A stretch of 49,330 nt of DNA from Priapulus caudatus (taxonomy: Eukaryota; Priapulida; Priapulimorpha; Priapulimorphida; Priapulidae). The stretch is taken from NCBI RefSeq assembly GCF_000485595.1, contig NW_014577727.1, forward strand, positions 123,347 through 172,676. Direction: 5' to 3'. Both the position numbers and the translations under genes were made by a program. The notes beneath the pieces were generated by a model. The model was not told where the DNA came from. It worked only from the letters and a program-made list of their open reading frames with translations, and made no database searches. The first letter of the stretch is position 1. The number at the start of each line of letters is the position of its first letter. This document shows positions 48,101 through 49,330 of this stretch, in pieces.

Positions 48101-48679
48101 GAATATTATATGAATGGGCAACTGCTATTAGTATTAGAACAGAGGCAATGTCAATGATGATGAGGTGTATGGGCAAGTATACTTGAATCCGAAGTAACCT
48201 AACATCCGTGGTTGACTACATGCTTATGTATAGAAAGGCAAAACTTAAATTTAAAAAAAAGATAAACAATTGTGATTGAAGGGCATACAGGCTACAGCCA
48301 CAGGTACTGAGGTAGGTACTATAAATAGGGCCTACACATCATTTCCCTCTGTTGATGATTGCGTGAGTTTAATAACGACATCATTAAGAATTTCACTATA
48401 AAGCAAAGCATGGCTATAGCACTAGAGCTAGGACAACTAGATGCACATTGAGGAGCATTCCAAAGAAAAGCTAAAAACATGGTAGGCCTAAAAGAACCGT
48501 CTGTCTTGGTAAAGCGTATGACGTTGAAAAATTGGAATCCATCTAGTGAATTCTCTATTACCGATAGCATTGTCTTGGTCCTCGCGTAAATCCAACTCAT
48601 CGTATACTGTTTCGTGGGTTCTCTCTTGCTTAGAAGATTTTCGTGATGCGGTTGATACGAGCTTCCGGGGGCCGGGCAT
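45153..48679 (-). CDS. SYCP3: SYCP3, synaptonemal complex lateral-element protein
   Basis: SYCP3 forms fibres along meiotic chromosome axes. Eight minus-strand exons join in phase: 48679-48562, 47848-47689, 47537-47503, 47046-46929, 46470-46371, 46099-46001, 45697-45593 and 45215-45153 (265 aa; human 236). The N-terminus is basic ([17 protein letters not shown]), then an acidic run ([11 protein letters not shown]), then [20 protein letters not shown], which opens the Cor1/Xlr/Xmr coiled-coil domain. Strong landmarks are [67 protein letters not shown] and the C-terminal [16 protein letters not shown], the region needed for fibre assembly. Each aligns with the vertebrate protein with little or no gap. 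All eight junctions are GT-AG. It is intact, converges on ROMO1, and is expected in germ cells only. Confidence 0.94.
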
Positions 48680-49330
48680 GGTTTAACTTTAAATTCAGTC
48701 GATCCGACTCACAAGTTCACATGCAGATGCTTACCTCTGACAGTGACTGAGTGACTCTGACTCTGCTTTTCTTCAATACAAAATGAGAAGTAAAGAGTTG
48801 TTATTTACAATGATAATTAGTGACACAATTCCTACGGACGTATACTTTGCAATGTTTAGTTTGAGAAACTTAAAACTAGTTGAATATGCCGAAAAATTGC
48901 TGGAAGGAGATACCAAACTGCTTCAGTCGTCCTCTGCTGTGACTGTGTAGCTGCACCGCGAATATTTTGCAGACGATAACGCCGATCGCGACATCTGTTG
49001 GCTAAAAAGGTATTAAAATTAATACAACAAAATGTAAATTAATTGTTGATATGAGTGAATGCTTATCACTGACACTGCCCGAACGTCAGATAAGAAATAT
49101 GTAATGTTTACTTCAACATAATTCAACAACTTGCATTTAGGTGCATTATATAGCATATTATTATTATTTATATATTTGTTTATTTGACGATGGATGGATG
49201 GATGGATGGATGGATCCATAGATATAGACACTGGCGTAGCTAAGGTCAGCTAAGGGGGGCACAAGGGAGGCCATGGCCCCCCCCTGTTGATTGGCAAACA
49301 AAACAAAACAAAAAATTTTCCTTGCCTCTC
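48680..49330. other. Region upstream of SYCP3 and right edge
   Basis: The SYCP3 promoter should lie here; TGACAGTGACTGAGTGACTCTGACTC about 60-90 bases above the ATG is a run of TGAC/TGACT motifs. A GGAT tetranucleotide repeat lies at about 49189-49214. From 49229 CACTGGCGTAGCTAAGG looks like the left end of another hAT element cut by the window edge. Confidence 0.45.

Overview
This is a eukaryotic, almost certainly bilaterian animal, nuclear window from a draft assembly (one run of 10 Ns at 25843-25852). It is gene-sparse and AT-rich, its genes are split by GT-AG introns, and it is crowded with non-autonomous transposable elements. The vertebrate-type telomere motif TTAGGG, the presence of CTCF and SYCP3, and dispersed repeats rich in GACGGACG/GCACGCAC suggest a marine invertebrate (non-vertebrate deuterostome or lophotrochozoan). 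I cannot fix the phylum.

Six protein-coding genes were reconstructed by joining exons. Almost every junction has a GT donor, an AG acceptor and matching phase. From left to right: (1) CTCF, minus strand, 5679 to 758, N-terminal 317 codons only; the zinc fingers lie beyond the left edge. (2) A GTSF1/Asterix-like CHHC zinc-finger gene, minus, 21695 to 12803, 13 exons, about 398 aa, much longer than usual GTSF1 proteins. (3) YTHDF, the m6A reader, plus, 28153 to 31839, first coding exon not placed. (4) NSMCE2/MMS21 SUMO E3 ligase, plus, 35718 to 38709, complete. (5) ROMO1, plus, 42978 to 44134, complete. (6) SYCP3, minus, 48679 to 45153, complete, convergent with ROMO1. Three relate to germline or chromosome biology (GTSF1 for piRNA silencing, SYCP3 for meiotic axes, NSMCE2 for Smc5/6), but nothing shows that they are co-regulated.

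The rest is repeats: hAT-type MITEs with 8-bp (or apparent 5-bp) target duplications, long palindromic foldback elements (up to 2.3 kb), a composite repeat with a tRNA-like SINE head (two copies), a dispersed repeat family carrying nuclear-receptor DR1-like motifs (five copies), and microsatellites and minisatellites.

The most unusual signal is a set of structurally similar but sequence-distinct foldback elements (at least five kinds, eight insertions, three nested in each other). Each carries a short (TTAGGG)n array inside its hairpin. Where flanks can be read, the copies sit between 9-bp direct duplications, as expected for Mutator-like transposition. One copy lies just after the NSMCE2 stop codon and would put a UUAGGG array into its likely 3' UTR.
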